A stretch of 61,319 bases of DNA from a virus, in the IMG/VR virus record IMGVR_UViG_3300043772_000346, positions 1 to 61,319 of that record. One strand, 5' to 3'. Shown here one piece after another: positions 37,068-45,327 of this stretch. Position numbers and translations under genes: made by a program. How positions within the stretch are numbered: the first letter of the stretch is position 1; each line of letters begins with the position of its first letter. The notes under the pieces are model-generated. The model was not told the DNA's origin, did no database searches, and worked only from the letters and a program-made list of their open reading frames with translations.

Positions 37068-38225
37068 TTAAGGAATATACATAATATAATATGCAGCTAT
37101 TACAGGTTGTATGTTAGGATGAGCTCCTCCACTACCTGTATCGCTGTTTGAAACAGCCACACTAAGTGCTACAGGACCAGCTCCACTTGCACTACTTATA
37201 CCAGAGTTATGTACTTGAGAACTAGCAATTGAAAATTTATAACTTGCATTACCACCATCTCCTTTTTCATTTGCCATAACTTGTAATGCATTTGGAGCAG
37301 GACTATTACCAGGACCTGATCCTCCCATTATTATGTGAGTGTGGTTTGGCACTGATCCAGATGCCACTACAGTAGCATTATGACTATGTACAGGAATTTG
37401 TGATGTAATCAAAGTTACAGTGTTTGCTCCTGCTGTGTTATACAAAGCATAGTTTGGATTACCAGCATTAGCAGGATTTACTGCAGCATCTAATGGAGCA
37501 CCTGGTACATTTTGAATGGCTCCTACAGCAGCACGTCCTCTTCTATCAGGGGTGCCATTTAGACCATTACATAAATATACTTTGAAGAAACCATTTGCTG
37601 GGATGCCAATACCTGATCCATCAAAGTTTGTTAATGGTCCATAATATTCATAGGCTACAAATGGAACCATTTTTAAATACTGTTGGGTAGAACCACCACC
37701 TGATGTACCTGCAATATATGCAGCAATCAAAGCATCAAGATCTGCTAACTTAACATAGTTTGTATTTACATTAAGAGTAAGAGCAGTAAGATCAGTTGAA
37801 ACTGCACAAAGTTTATTTATAGTAGCCTGAACAATATCATGAGTGTCAGAAGAAGCTGTAACTCCTGTAAGACAGCCAATTGTATAATCAGCATTTAATA
37901 TAGTTAGTGTATTATTAATACTAACAACACGAGTGTTAATATCACAAATAGCTCTTACAATTCCTGAAATTATTGTAGGAAGTGTAAAAGTACTACCTGC
38001 AGGTAAAAATGTCTGCATGTAGTTACATAAAAAAGTAGGGTTTATACTAATGTTTATACCAGATCCATTCAAGAAAGAAATGACTTTTTCTATCAAAGCA
38101 ATCTCTACTTGGTATAAAGAATCACCAGCATCAATGCCCACTGAGGCATACGTAACTCCTGTATATCTGACACACTTATCAGATACTATATCAACACAAC
38201 CATTGTAGCAACTTTCGCAAGACAT
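37068..38225 (-). CDS. Fibre with phage tail collar domain (385 aa)
   Basis: The N-terminus MSCESCYNGCVDIVSDKCVRYTG is Cys-rich and resembles other capsid- or tail-fibre bases of Bacteroidetes phages. Residues 190-385 are a tail-collar/microcystin-dependent-protein type domain: NGFFKVYLCNGLNGTPDRRG, VGAIQ, then ITSQIPVHSHN, VPNHTHI and a terminal HPNIQPVIAAYYIMYIP. His pairs of this type bind iron in some tail fibres. It probably forms a trimeric surface fibre next to the collagen-like fibre gene 21 nt downstream. Confidence 0.88.
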   Translation of the reverse strand: MSCESCYNGCVDIVSDKCVRYTGVTYASVGIDAGDSLYQVEIALIEKVISFLNGSGINISINPTFLCNYMQTFLPAGSTFTLPTIISGIVRAICDINTRVVSINNTLTILNADYTIGCLTGVTASSDTHDIVQATINKLCAVSTDLTALTLNVNTNYVKLADLDALIAAYIAGTSGGGSTQQYLKMVPFVAYEYYGPLTNFDGSGIGIPANGFFKVYLCNGLNGTPDRRGRAAVGAIQNVPGAPLDAAVNPANAGNPNYALYNTAGANTVTLITSQIPVHSHNATVVASGSVPNHTHIIMGGSGPGNSPAPNALQVMANEKGDGGNASYKFSIASSQVHNSGISSASGAGPVALSVAVSNSDTGSGGAHPNIQPVIAAYYIMYIP

Positions 38226-38233
38226 ATTATAAT

Positions 38234-38509
38234 TTATTTATTAATTAGAATTTTAACCCTGCTTATAACTTGAGAGGTAGTGGGAAGACCACACACCATA
38301 GCATAATCTGGATTACAAGATCTATATTCTAATATACGTTTGTAATTTAGTAAATCTCCTATTACATCCCCAGGGATGTAAGTATTGGTAGAAAAGGAGA
38401 TATTGTTATATTCAATATTTGCCCAATATGTCAACCTTGCATCAATTTGTGTAAGAGTTGCTGGGATACTACCATTTATTACACAATCTGTCAATCTTGG
38501 TGTAAGCAT
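38234..38509 (-). CDS. Small conserved structural-region protein (91 aa)
   Basis: Not recognised. It begins MLTPRLTDCVINGSIPATLTQIDARL and ends with a basic amphipathic stretch, with three isolated Cys. The start codon lies inside the 3' end of the 50-residue zinc-binding gene (41-nt overlap), so it is translated in the same operon. Probably a minor virion or assembly protein. Confidence 0.78.
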   Translation of the reverse strand: MLTPRLTDCVINGSIPATLTQIDARLTYWANIEYNNISFSTNTYIPGDVIGDLLNYKRILEYRSCNPDYAMVCGLPTTSQVISRVKILINK

Positions 38510-38621
38510 CTTTTAATCTTTTTAGAGCATTTTTTGCTTTGTTGTGACAAGCTGAACATAGGCCATTAATCAACTGACAGCCACATCCAACTTTCATGCC
38601 ACATCCTCTACAGTTTGCCAT
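38469..38621 (-). CDS. Tiny Cys-rich zinc-binding protein (50 aa)
   Basis: A complete frame below the usual length cut-off: MANCRGCGMKVGCGCQLING, then LCSACHNKAKNALKRLKDAY and a short basic tail ending in NKW and TAG. C4-x2-C7 and C13-x-C15 with C22-x2-C25-H26 make a plausible compact zinc knuckle, followed by a Lys-rich helix. It starts 1 nt after the stop of the 185-residue gene (TAATATG) and overlaps the 91-residue gene by 41 nt. Packing and composition argue that it is real. Possibly a small nucleic-acid or scaffold binding factor. Confidence 0.72.
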   Translation of the reverse strand: MANCRGCGMKVGCGCQLINGLCSACHNKAKNALKRLKDAYTKIDRLCNKW

Positions 38622-38622
38622 A

Positions 38623-39180
38623 TTAGTAGAAATTAATTATATAGTTGTTTCCTGTACAACCACATTGGTTAGCAATAAAATAGTCAAGTTGTCTATTAGC
38701 TTGATTGTACAATCTGTTAGCTGTATCAATTGCACAGTTATTAGCTGCTGCTATAGATCCTTGAATCATATAATATACACTATTTAATACCACCTTAGCT
38801 TGGGTTCTGATAGCTGAATCACATTCCATCATATCAAGTTTCATAAAAGCACTATCAAACTTTTCCTGAATAGCATTTGTACGCATTATGTTTTTTTCTA
38901 CATAATTAGTATTTGCTGGAGCCACTGAATATTTTAAAAAATATACACCATCAGGTAATGGAGAAATAGCAGGAAAAGCAGTTAAACCCAATATAATTGA
39001 GTTATAAGTATTTATTTGTTGAACATTGAAAGGAATAGCTACAGGAACAGTATAACCAGGCACAGTTATTTGCATAGTTGGAGAACTAACACTTGGTGGA
39101 TTTGTATTATACACAGACGTATCAGCTATTGCTAATGTGCTAGTATCATAAGTGTTAATTACTAAAAAATCTAATGTCAT
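38623..39180 (-). CDS. Conserved virion protein with Cys-rich tail (185 aa)
   Basis: Beta-rich N-terminal half (VPGYTVPVAIPFNVQQ, FPAISPLPDGVYFLKYSV). The helical second half has regularly spaced Cys (MMECDSAI, NNCAIDTANRLYNQ) and ends ANQCGCTGNNYIINFY. No enzyme motif. It starts immediately after a terminator whose T-run ends about 12 nt before the ATG, so its mRNA probably comes from readthrough or processing. Likely a capsid accessory or fibre-attachment protein, judged by position after the capsid genes. Confidence 0.82.
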   Translation of the reverse strand: MTLDFLVINTYDTSTLAIADTSVYNTNPPSVSSPTMQITVPGYTVPVAIPFNVQQINTYNSIILGLTAFPAISPLPDGVYFLKYSVAPANTNYVEKNIMRTNAIQEKFDSAFMKLDMMECDSAIRTQAKVVLNSVYYMIQGSIAAANNCAIDTANRLYNQANRQLDYFIANQCGCTGNNYIINFY

Positions 39181-39191
39181 GATTTATATAA

Positions 39192-39235
39192 TAAAAATGC
39201 CAGAGGATTTGAGATATCCTCTCACCCTCTGGCAT
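39192..39235 (-). terminator. Rho-independent terminator / hairpin after the 386-aa capsid accessory gene
   Basis: On the minus strand ATGCCAGAGG (39235-39226) pairs perfectly with CCTCTGGCAT (39206-39197), followed by TTTTTA. The 19-nt loop contains a smaller GAG/CTC stem. It sits between the 386- and 185-residue genes, so it may lower expression of the downstream fibre genes relative to capsid genes. Confidence 0.85.
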
Positions 39236-39261
39236 AGGTTAATATGATCTTACCTTAGTTC

Positions 39262-40422
39262 TTAAGGGATCAAAGTAGTTGTTGTTGAAGTACTAGGCCA
39301 TACAGTAGTTGTAGTACTAGTTGTAGTGATACAAGATGTATCTCCAGCAACAGTTCCTAAAGCAGCTTCTAATATAGCTTCGATAGCAGTTGTTTGATTG
39401 CTAGGAACAGCAATAATCACTGTGCTATCTTCATAGATATAGTCACCCCATTGGTACTCAGATTTATTATACTCATTGAATTTGATATAGTACAAATCAT
39501 AGATTTGACCATCAGTTACCCAAGACTCAAAGTTCTCGTTGTAACCACCCATTCTGTATAAATGCTTTAAGTAACCAGCTTGGTAGCTATAGAAGTTCTT
39601 CTCTAATTGTTGAACTTCAGCAGAAGTACCAACAGGATAGTTAGAACGTTGTCTAATCACTGGAGTAGCAACTCTGTTACAAGGATCATCAACAATGAAA
39701 TCAGCAGTTGTAGCTGGACCAGAGAAGATGAAAGTTCTGAAGTAGAATCTGTCATACTCCCAAGGGAATGCAGCAACGTCACAAGGCTGGCCATATTTAG
39801 TCAATGGTTTACCAGTGATACGTAAGAACGCATTTGCATTGTTACCAAGTCTTTGGAATTGGTAAAATTGATTTAAAGTGATGTTATCAGGATTGTTACC
39901 TGGAGCATCTAACTCTAAATGATAGATAAGATCATCAATCAATGCAGGCACATCTACATCTGTACAAGGATCGTCACCACATCCAAGACATGGAGCATTA
40001 ACTGTTACAGAACGAGTGAAACCATTGAAGTACAATGTTTCTAAGTAGCTAGAGAAACCACGTAAAGTTAATGTTACAATCTCACCAGGTTTAACTGTGA
40101 AACCAGTTACATCAGTAACTTGATTTACAGCAGTTGCACAACCATTAGACTTGTACCATTCAGTTACGTTTGACTTACAAGCAGCACCAGTTACACATCC
40201 AGCAATTTTGTCTGAACGCTTAGAGCCTTGTAAATACGTGTTTGTTCTACCTTGAGCAACATAGAAATAAGGGGCATCAGCGATGTTACTAGATGTAGCA
40301 ACACTATAGTCATTTAGGAAAATACCTACTTGACCAGCTGTTAAATTCTGTGTAGATCCAGAGCTAGGTAATGTGTTTCCTACTGGTACTACAAAGAGGG
40401 TGGTTAATGAAAAATCAGCCAT
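39262..40422 (-). CDS. Capsid accessory / head protein (386 aa)
   Basis: Mostly beta structure with a Cys-rich loop (NAPCLGCGDDPCTDVDVPAL) and a C-terminal Tyr-rich region, ending in two short Thr/Ser runs (TTTSTTTTVWPSTSTTTT). The position, the third gene after the major capsid protein, and the terminator directly behind it fit an abundant auxiliary capsid or head-fibre protein of crAss-like phages. No catalytic motif. The exact structural role is not certain. Confidence 0.83.
   Translation of the reverse strand: MADFSLTTLFVVPVGNTLPSSGSTQNLTAGQVGIFLNDYSVATSSNIADAPYFYVAQGRTNTYLQGSKRSDKIAGCVTGAACKSNVTEWYKSNGCATAVNQVTDVTGFTVKPGEIVTLTLRGFSSYLETLYFNGFTRSVTVNAPCLGCGDDPCTDVDVPALIDDLIYHLELDAPGNNPDNITLNQFYQFQRLGNNANAFLRITGKPLTKYGQPCDVAAFPWEYDRFYFRTFIFSGPATTADFIVDDPCNRVATPVIRQRSNYPVGTSAEVQQLEKNFYSYQAGYLKHLYRMGGYNENFESWVTDGQIYDLYYIKFNEYNKSEYQWGDYIYEDSTVIIAVPSNQTTAIEAILEAALGTVAGDTSCITTTSTTTTVWPSTSTTTTLIP
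39275..39329 (-). repeat. Thr/Ser-codon tracts at the 3' end of the head protein gene
   Basis: Two short ACN/AGY runs at 39275-39292 and 39304-39329 encode the Thr-rich C-terminus. Here the tract is terminal, with no following domain, as if a tip had been lost or never acquired. Confidence 0.75.
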
Positions 40423-40448
40423 TTTGCTTTATATTTAATTGTGAAAAA

Positions 40449-41180
40449 TTATTCGTTTGTTTGTATTCTATAGATTGAGCTTTGAACAGCACTTTGGTTT
40501 TCTGTATACATTGCCAAGTTTTGTACTGTAAGATCCAACAACTCATCTTCTAAGTAAGTCTCAAGTTCACAGTTTTGATCAAAAGAAGGCAAGCCATCTA
40601 ACATGATATATCCTGTCTTGTTAATGTACACTGGATATCTCATATATGATATGTAAATATCTTTTGGTGTAAATGTACCATCTGTAAATATAGATATCTC
40701 GTCAGAGGATAGAAAGTTAAATGTTTCTTGATATTCGAAAGAAGGCTTGTAGTTGTCATTAGTTAGTATAAACTGAATGTCACCATGTTTAGCCAAATCT
40801 CTATTTATCCATATCTTTCTATTTGTACATCTTCCTTTGTCTGCTAATATATAACTATCAAGATAGAACATATATTTTGGAGTCAAAACATTAAGACTTG
40901 CAAAATACTGATTCAACTGTGCATTCTTTAATGCTAAAGGCAAAGGTTGATTGTTATAGGTGATAACTAAACTTTGAAGGTCTTCATAGCGTTTTTTAAA
41001 TGCATCCAACCCATAACCAGAGTTTGTACTAGTACCATCAACCTTTTGCTTTATTAGCTTTATCTGAGCTTCGTTAAGTGCTAGAATCTTATCTTCTAGG
41101 TTAATTTGTTGATGCTCATTTGTTGATAGTTTATTTAGTTTCTGGTCAATCTTATATAATAAACTATCTACTGGGATCAT
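40449..41180 (-). CDS. crAss-like capsid-proximal structural protein (243 aa)
   Basis: Helical N-terminal 60 residues (DQKLNKLSTNEHQQINLEDK, ALNEAQIKLIKQK), then a beta-rich domain (YMFYLDSYILADKG, KIWINRDLAKHGDI, IYISYMRYPVYINKTG) and an acidic helix near the end. It overlaps the preceding gene by 4 nt. From memory, crAss-like phages carry a protein of this size and type shortly after the capsid gene, probably a connector or head-completion ring protein. No motif confirms this. Confidence 0.82.
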   Translation of the reverse strand: MIPVDSLLYKIDQKLNKLSTNEHQQINLEDKILALNEAQIKLIKQKVDGTSTNSGYGLDAFKKRYEDLQSLVITYNNQPLPLALKNAQLNQYFASLNVLTPKYMFYLDSYILADKGRCTNRKIWINRDLAKHGDIQFILTNDNYKPSFEYQETFNFLSSDEISIFTDGTFTPKDIYISYMRYPVYINKTGYIMLDGLPSFDQNCELETYLEDELLDLTVQNLAMYTENQSAVQSSIYRIQTNE

Positions 41181-42145
41181 AATGAGGCTATTTTTTTTCC
41201 TTTTAATTTGCCTTCCAAAGTCAATAACTGATCTTGGTTGTCTTCATCTGCAAGGAATTTAACTAAATCATCTTCATCAACTGCTATTTCAAATTCACCT
41301 TCAAAAACTCTACCATTAGGTCTCACTCTATAAATTGAATGAGCAACAGCTTGTTTTACTAGGTCTTTGATATGGAGCAAGTTTTCTTTCATATCTGCAA
41401 ATCTGTTGAACACTTCTATAGGGTTCAAACCTTGATATTTGCCATTCTTGAATTCTGTTTGTTTTAGGAGGTTATCCACCTGATTGTAAACTGCTTCTTC
41501 TTTAGAATCATCAGATACTGGAAGACCAAGTAGACGAGCCACTTTCTTCTTCTTCTCAGGAGTCATAGAATCAAACTTAACAATAGCTTTATTAATAAGT
41601 TGTTTCTTTTTAAACATCACCTTGTTTTCAATCTCATCATCTGCAACATAATATTGAATGTCTGCAGGGAATTCACCACGCTCCCAAGCTTGATAGCTAG
41701 AAGCAATTGTTGGATGAACTCTCAACCATGAGAATGCTAGCTCTTGCAATGGCATTGACAAATCATAATAATTGTCGCCATCCATAAGCTTAACAGGTTG
41801 TACGTGTAAGGAATCATCAACAGAAGTTGATAAGCCATAGTTCCAGAACTGAGAACGAGGACCTAAGTCAACACCACCTAATGCTGCTTCTAGCTTGTCT
41901 CTTAATTCTGTTACTCTTTCAATCTCCATCTCTCTTTCAAGAGGATCAGAGATTCTTCTGATGTAAGCAGCCTTTGGATCTAAGCCTGTTCTGTACTGAC
42001 CATCCAATTCTTTATAAGGATATTTAAAAACTCCTGTACCAGGAATTCTTGTGTAGCCTCTTGATGCAAGTCCACCTTGCATTGTTTGTAACTGAGAATT
42101 GTTGTAGTCTTTTTTAATAGTAGATATTTTTCCTATCTTGCCCAT
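41177..42145 (-). CDS. Conserved crAss-like virion protein downstream of capsid (322 aa)
   Basis: The N-terminus contains GRxxIPGTGVFKYPYKELDG-like sequence and a charged region. The centre has helices (PEKKKKVARLLGLP, NPIEVFNRFADMKENLLHIK) and the C-terminus is acidic (AVDEDDLVKFLADEDNQDQ). It has no known catalytic motif. Translation starts at ATG 42145, preceded by AACAACTACAT, a leader shared with the scaffold and phosphoesterase genes. The 190-nt gap before it holds a multi-hairpin RNA structure. Confidence 0.83.
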   Translation of the reverse strand: MGKIGKISTIKKDYNNSQLQTMQGGLASRGYTRIPGTGVFKYPYKELDGQYRTGLDPKAAYIRRISDPLEREMEIERVTELRDKLEAALGGVDLGPRSQFWNYGLSTSVDDSLHVQPVKLMDGDNYYDLSMPLQELAFSWLRVHPTIASSYQAWERGEFPADIQYYVADDEIENKVMFKKKQLINKAIVKFDSMTPEKKKKVARLLGLPVSDDSKEEAVYNQVDNLLKQTEFKNGKYQGLNPIEVFNRFADMKENLLHIKDLVKQAVAHSIYRVRPNGRVFEGEFEIAVDEDDLVKFLADEDNQDQLLTLEGKLKGKKIASL

Positions 42146-42173
42146 ATGTAGTTGTTTTTATTTGGTTTATTTG

Positions 42174-42325
42174 CAGATGGTTCCCATCGAAGGGAACACT
42201 GTACAGAATTTACTTGTACATGTCCATCTGTGTTAGAAGACTCCCCCACTGGGATGTGGGGGGAACGTCTTCTGATTTTTTTATGCGAAACACCAGAGGT
42301 GTCAGTCTAAGAATACTATCCTTAG
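42174..42325 (-). other. Structured RNA element between capsid gene and next gene
   Basis: On the minus-strand transcript there are four successive structures: CTAAG/CTTAG (42325-42307); ACACC-TCT-GGTGT (42302-42290); a long hairpin AGAAGAC...GTCTTCT (42273-42235) enclosing CCCCCAC/GTGGGGG with a 6-nt loop; and a three-way junction closed by CAGATGG/CCATCTG (42230-42174) holding TGTACA/TGTACA and TTCCC/GGGAA hairpins. No T-run follows any of them, so they are not simple terminators. Confidence 0.7.
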
Positions 42326-42335
42326 AGGGGCATTA

Positions 42336-43889
42336 TTAGAATTGAGGAATTTCTTCAATCAATACTGTTCTAGATAAATCTTCAATGAATACATCACAAC
42401 GATCCTTCATCCAAATCTCATATCCAGGGAACTTGTTCGCAGAACTCATACCTTGAGACTTAGCAAAGCCTAAGTGGTGACGAGTACCATCGATATAACC
42501 CCAAGTCATAGAAGGTGCACCCTTCATACGTACTTCACGAATATTATTGATCATAGAACCATCAGACATTGGAGATACATCAAACACCATAAATACTGGA
42601 GTTGACTTCTTGTTCTGTCCAAATTCTAAATTTGTTTGAGGAAGGTCTAACTCTTTCAAGTGGATTAATTCAACACGACCAGTCTCACGAGTTACCATTG
42701 CATCGAATGCAAAGTTGTAAGTGATGTGTTGTCCTTCTCCTTGCATGTATCTGTTACCAGAATCAGCCATGAAAGTTAAGCCAGAATTCAAAGCATCTGT
42801 CTTTAAAGCTTGTTGGAATACGTCAAAGCCAGCTTCATTAGTGTACATTTTAACACGTCTGTCTTTAACATCCACACGTCTGTAGAATAAGTCACCAAAT
42901 ACAGAACGAATTAAGTTCGCAGTGAACTCACCTCTGTTGTACTGTACTAAGTTACCATTGTTACGCATTCTGTGATATACACCAGCAGAAGTACGCTTTA
43001 ATTCTTGCTTAGAACCATTAGTCTTCACAGTTCCAGGACGAGCCCAGATCATACGCTTAACTTTTAATTCTAACATAGACTTACGCATCCAGAACTCAAT
43101 AAATGGTTCCCACTTAACATCATTACGAGTTAAAGGTAATTGGTTACGTCTTTGAGGAGCGTATACTAAGATATCCAATGGATTACCTTTTGTATCTCTC
43201 ATCATCTTATCATCAGCCCACTCAGTGATTTTGTGCTCATAACCATATGCAGAACCTAAAGATTCAAACATTGTGATTTGCTCACCTAAACGAGGAAGAC
43301 CTAATAAGTCTTGATCGAATTCACCAATTGCAGCATCAACTAATTCTAGTTCGATACCCACTTGTAAGAATGTAGCACTTACGAAATCTACTGTAGGATT
43401 GTCACTCACCAAAGTGAAAGTGTATAAGAAACCTACGTTCCAAGGAACAGGATCTTTTACTACGTAGAAACGAGGACCATACTGACGAGTACCTACAGAA
43501 ATAATTGCATTCTTAGAGAACTCATTAGTATCAATAATCAATTGGAATTCTTGACCATCAATACCAGGTTTGTTTAATTCTAATGTGCTTGTAGGAACAT
43601 CAATGATTTTTGGGAATTTGTAAGGAACTTGTACTTGCCATTTCCAAGCATCACTGTTGTTATCAATATAGTAAGGAGTAGACTTGTTGATCATGTCTAA
43701 GAAGTCATTACTATAAAGAGAACTCTGAGTGTACAAACTGATAATCTTCTTATCATAGTCTGCAGGCTCTGTAGAGTGAAAGCTCTCTAAATGGTTTGCA
43801 TCAGTTAACTTACCTACTGCACGCTTATCCATAGAAGCGACACGAGCATAAGTAAATCCAGTTAAACCTGGAATTGTTTGAATTGCCAT
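42336..43889 (-). CDS. Major capsid protein (517 aa)
   Basis: Order (terminase, portal, scaffold, this gene), length and the sequence style (IPGLTGFTYARVASMDKRAV, LESLGSAYGYEH-like helices, basic centre RRNQLPLTRNDVKWEPFIEFW, near-C-terminal MKGAPSMTWGYIDGTRHHLG) identify the HK97-fold capsid protein of crAss-like phages. Codon use is richer in G/C third positions than its neighbours, as expected of a highly expressed gene. No promoter is seen in the 35 nt upstream; it is probably co-transcribed with the scaffold from the promoter at 45239-45268. GFTYARVA (residues 11-18) also occurs in the 1055-residue cargo protein. Confidence 0.9.
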   Translation of the reverse strand: MAIQTIPGLTGFTYARVASMDKRAVGKLTDANHLESFHSTEPADYDKKIISLYTQSSLYSNDFLDMINKSTPYYIDNNSDAWKWQVQVPYKFPKIIDVPTSTLELNKPGIDGQEFQLIIDTNEFSKNAIISVGTRQYGPRFYVVKDPVPWNVGFLYTFTLVSDNPTVDFVSATFLQVGIELELVDAAIGEFDQDLLGLPRLGEQITMFESLGSAYGYEHKITEWADDKMMRDTKGNPLDILVYAPQRRNQLPLTRNDVKWEPFIEFWMRKSMLELKVKRMIWARPGTVKTNGSKQELKRTSAGVYHRMRNNGNLVQYNRGEFTANLIRSVFGDLFYRRVDVKDRRVKMYTNEAGFDVFQQALKTDALNSGLTFMADSGNRYMQGEGQHITYNFAFDAMVTRETGRVELIHLKELDLPQTNLEFGQNKKSTPVFMVFDVSPMSDGSMINNIREVRMKGAPSMTWGYIDGTRHHLGFAKSQGMSSANKFPGYEIWMKDRCDVFIEDLSRTVLIEEIPQF

Positions 43890-43924
43890 TGTTATACTTT
43901 TTTAATTTTTGTTATATAAATTTG

Positions 43925-45208
43925 TTATTGAAACCAAGAAGAAGTAGGTCTAGCTGACTGTTTAGATTTCACTGAACTCTTCTGGGCTTGTCTGGCAACC
44001 TCACCAAATAATTCATTAGACTTTTTGGTGATACCTGTCTTTTGAATAGTAGATAGTGTAGGATCTTTCTCAATGATTTTCATCAATAGAGCAAGTTTGA
44101 CCTTCTTCTCATGATTCTCAGGACGTTTCAGCTCCAGTATAGTACGATCAAAGTCTGTGAGAGTTTCTCCAGATGCTGTCTTGTACTTGTCTGTTACTAG
44201 GAAATCTTGTAGTTCACCAGCTAATTTAGGGTTAATTGGTATGCCATCAAATTCTTTAGCTTTAATCTTCTCTTGTAAAACATTGTTTACATTCTGTAAG
44301 TATTGTTGCTTGATGGCTTGTTGCTGTTGTAATTGAGCTTGTTTATCTTGCTCTAATTGTTGAAGCTTTGACGCTTCCTTTTTTATCAAGACTTTGTGGT
44401 GTTTAGCAGCAACAGTTTCTAAGTCACCATAATTTTTAAGTCTTTCAATCTCTGTTGTAACATCTTCAGGCTCAAATCCTTGATCTGTCAATGCTTGTTT
44501 AATAACAGCAACTTGATTACTCTCATCGCTTAAATCCATATCAGAGAAAGATTGGATTTGATTATATGCACTAAAGTAGTCTTTTGGACTAACTCCTTTT
44601 ACAAATATGGCATCAAATGCTTCTTGATAATCTTCTCCAAACTGACCAATGAAGTTGTTTACTATTTCAATAGCTCCCTTTTTCTTCTCTGCTTGGAACT
44701 TTTCCAAGAAAGCTTCAGGGCTATCAATAACTGTTTCTTCTTCATCTTCGTCTTGTGAAAAGACACCTAGTTTTAAAAGATCTTTTGATAAAGCTTCGAA
44801 TTGGTTAGGAACTGCTTCTTCACCATCTTCACCATCTTCATTACTATCTTCTTGATTATCAGCACCTTTTGCAACTGGTTTTTTATCTGTTGCAGGAGCG
44901 TCATCATCTTCTTCAGCATCTTCATCATCTTCATCTCCATATAAGAAACTTTGAATGTCCTTTACAGGAGCTTCTTCTTTCTTATCATCTTCTGGAGCAG
45001 GAGCTGATGTAGCTGGTTGTTTAGAAGTAGTTTTCTTTGTGGATGCAGGTGTAGGTTCATCTTTAATATCCTGAATGTCATCAGGGTTAGATGTAGCACT
45101 ATCAGGAGATAACAAGTCATTTAATAACTCTTGACTTCCCATTCCCATATCCATAGTATCTTGAATACTAAAATTACCCATTTGGGGCATATCTAGATTT
45201 TCAGCCAT
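43925..45208 (-). CDS. Capsid scaffold-like protein (427 aa)
   Basis: Very acidic first 150 residues (EDDEDAEEDDDAPATD, NEDGEDGEEAVP), then a Gln-rich coiled coil at about 275-320 (QQLEQDKQAQLQQQQAIKQQ) and a basic C-terminus ending RPTSSWFQ. This acidic-coiled-basic plan directly before the capsid gene is characteristic of scaffolding proteins, whose basic tail contacts the capsid. Met-rich N-terminal 25 residues. It has its own promoter-like sequence and the AACTACAT leader before the ATG. Confidence 0.85.
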   Translation of the reverse strand: MAENLDMPQMGNFSIQDTMDMGMGSQELLNDLLSPDSATSNPDDIQDIKDEPTPASTKKTTSKQPATSAPAPEDDKKEEAPVKDIQSFLYGDEDDEDAEEDDDAPATDKKPVAKGADNQEDSNEDGEDGEEAVPNQFEALSKDLLKLGVFSQDEDEEETVIDSPEAFLEKFQAEKKKGAIEIVNNFIGQFGEDYQEAFDAIFVKGVSPKDYFSAYNQIQSFSDMDLSDESNQVAVIKQALTDQGFEPEDVTTEIERLKNYGDLETVAAKHHKVLIKKEASKLQQLEQDKQAQLQQQQAIKQQYLQNVNNVLQEKIKAKEFDGIPINPKLAGELQDFLVTDKYKTASGETLTDFDRTILELKRPENHEKKVKLALLMKIIEKDPTLSTIQKTGITKKSNELFGEVARQAQKSSVKSKQSARPTSSWFQ

Positions 45209-45238
45209 ATGTAGTTGAGTTTTAATTGGTTTTGTATG

Positions 45239-45268
45239 TAAAAGTAAAGTAACTTAAGTTAATAGCAA
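45239..45268 (-). promoter_or_regulatory. Promoter for scaffold and capsid genes (TTG-N19-TACTTTTA)
   Basis: TTG (45268-45266) and TACTTTTA (45246-45239) with a 19-nt spacer on the minus strand, about 30 nt upstream of ATG 45208. Same layout and same final A as the tail-block promoter. An AT-rich 9-bp inverted repeat (TTATATTGA/TCAATATAA, 45281-45305) lies just upstream and could be an operator or a weak terminator for the SPFH gene. Confidence 0.5.
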
Positions 45269-45327
45269 AGAGAGGAGCCTTTATATTGACCATTATTCAA
45301 TATAATATAGCATTAATATTTTTTACT

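Noticed and set aside
42265-42310. Hammerhead-like string on the plus strand (GAAAC, hairpin CACC/GGTG, then GTC)
   Set aside because: The second half of the core (CUGANGA) is missing and the strands that would form stem I do not pair. The plus strand is also antisense to all genes here.
45281-45305. 9-bp AT-only inverted repeat as a terminator
   Set aside because: No G-C pairs and no T-run on the minus strand; kept only as a possible operator.
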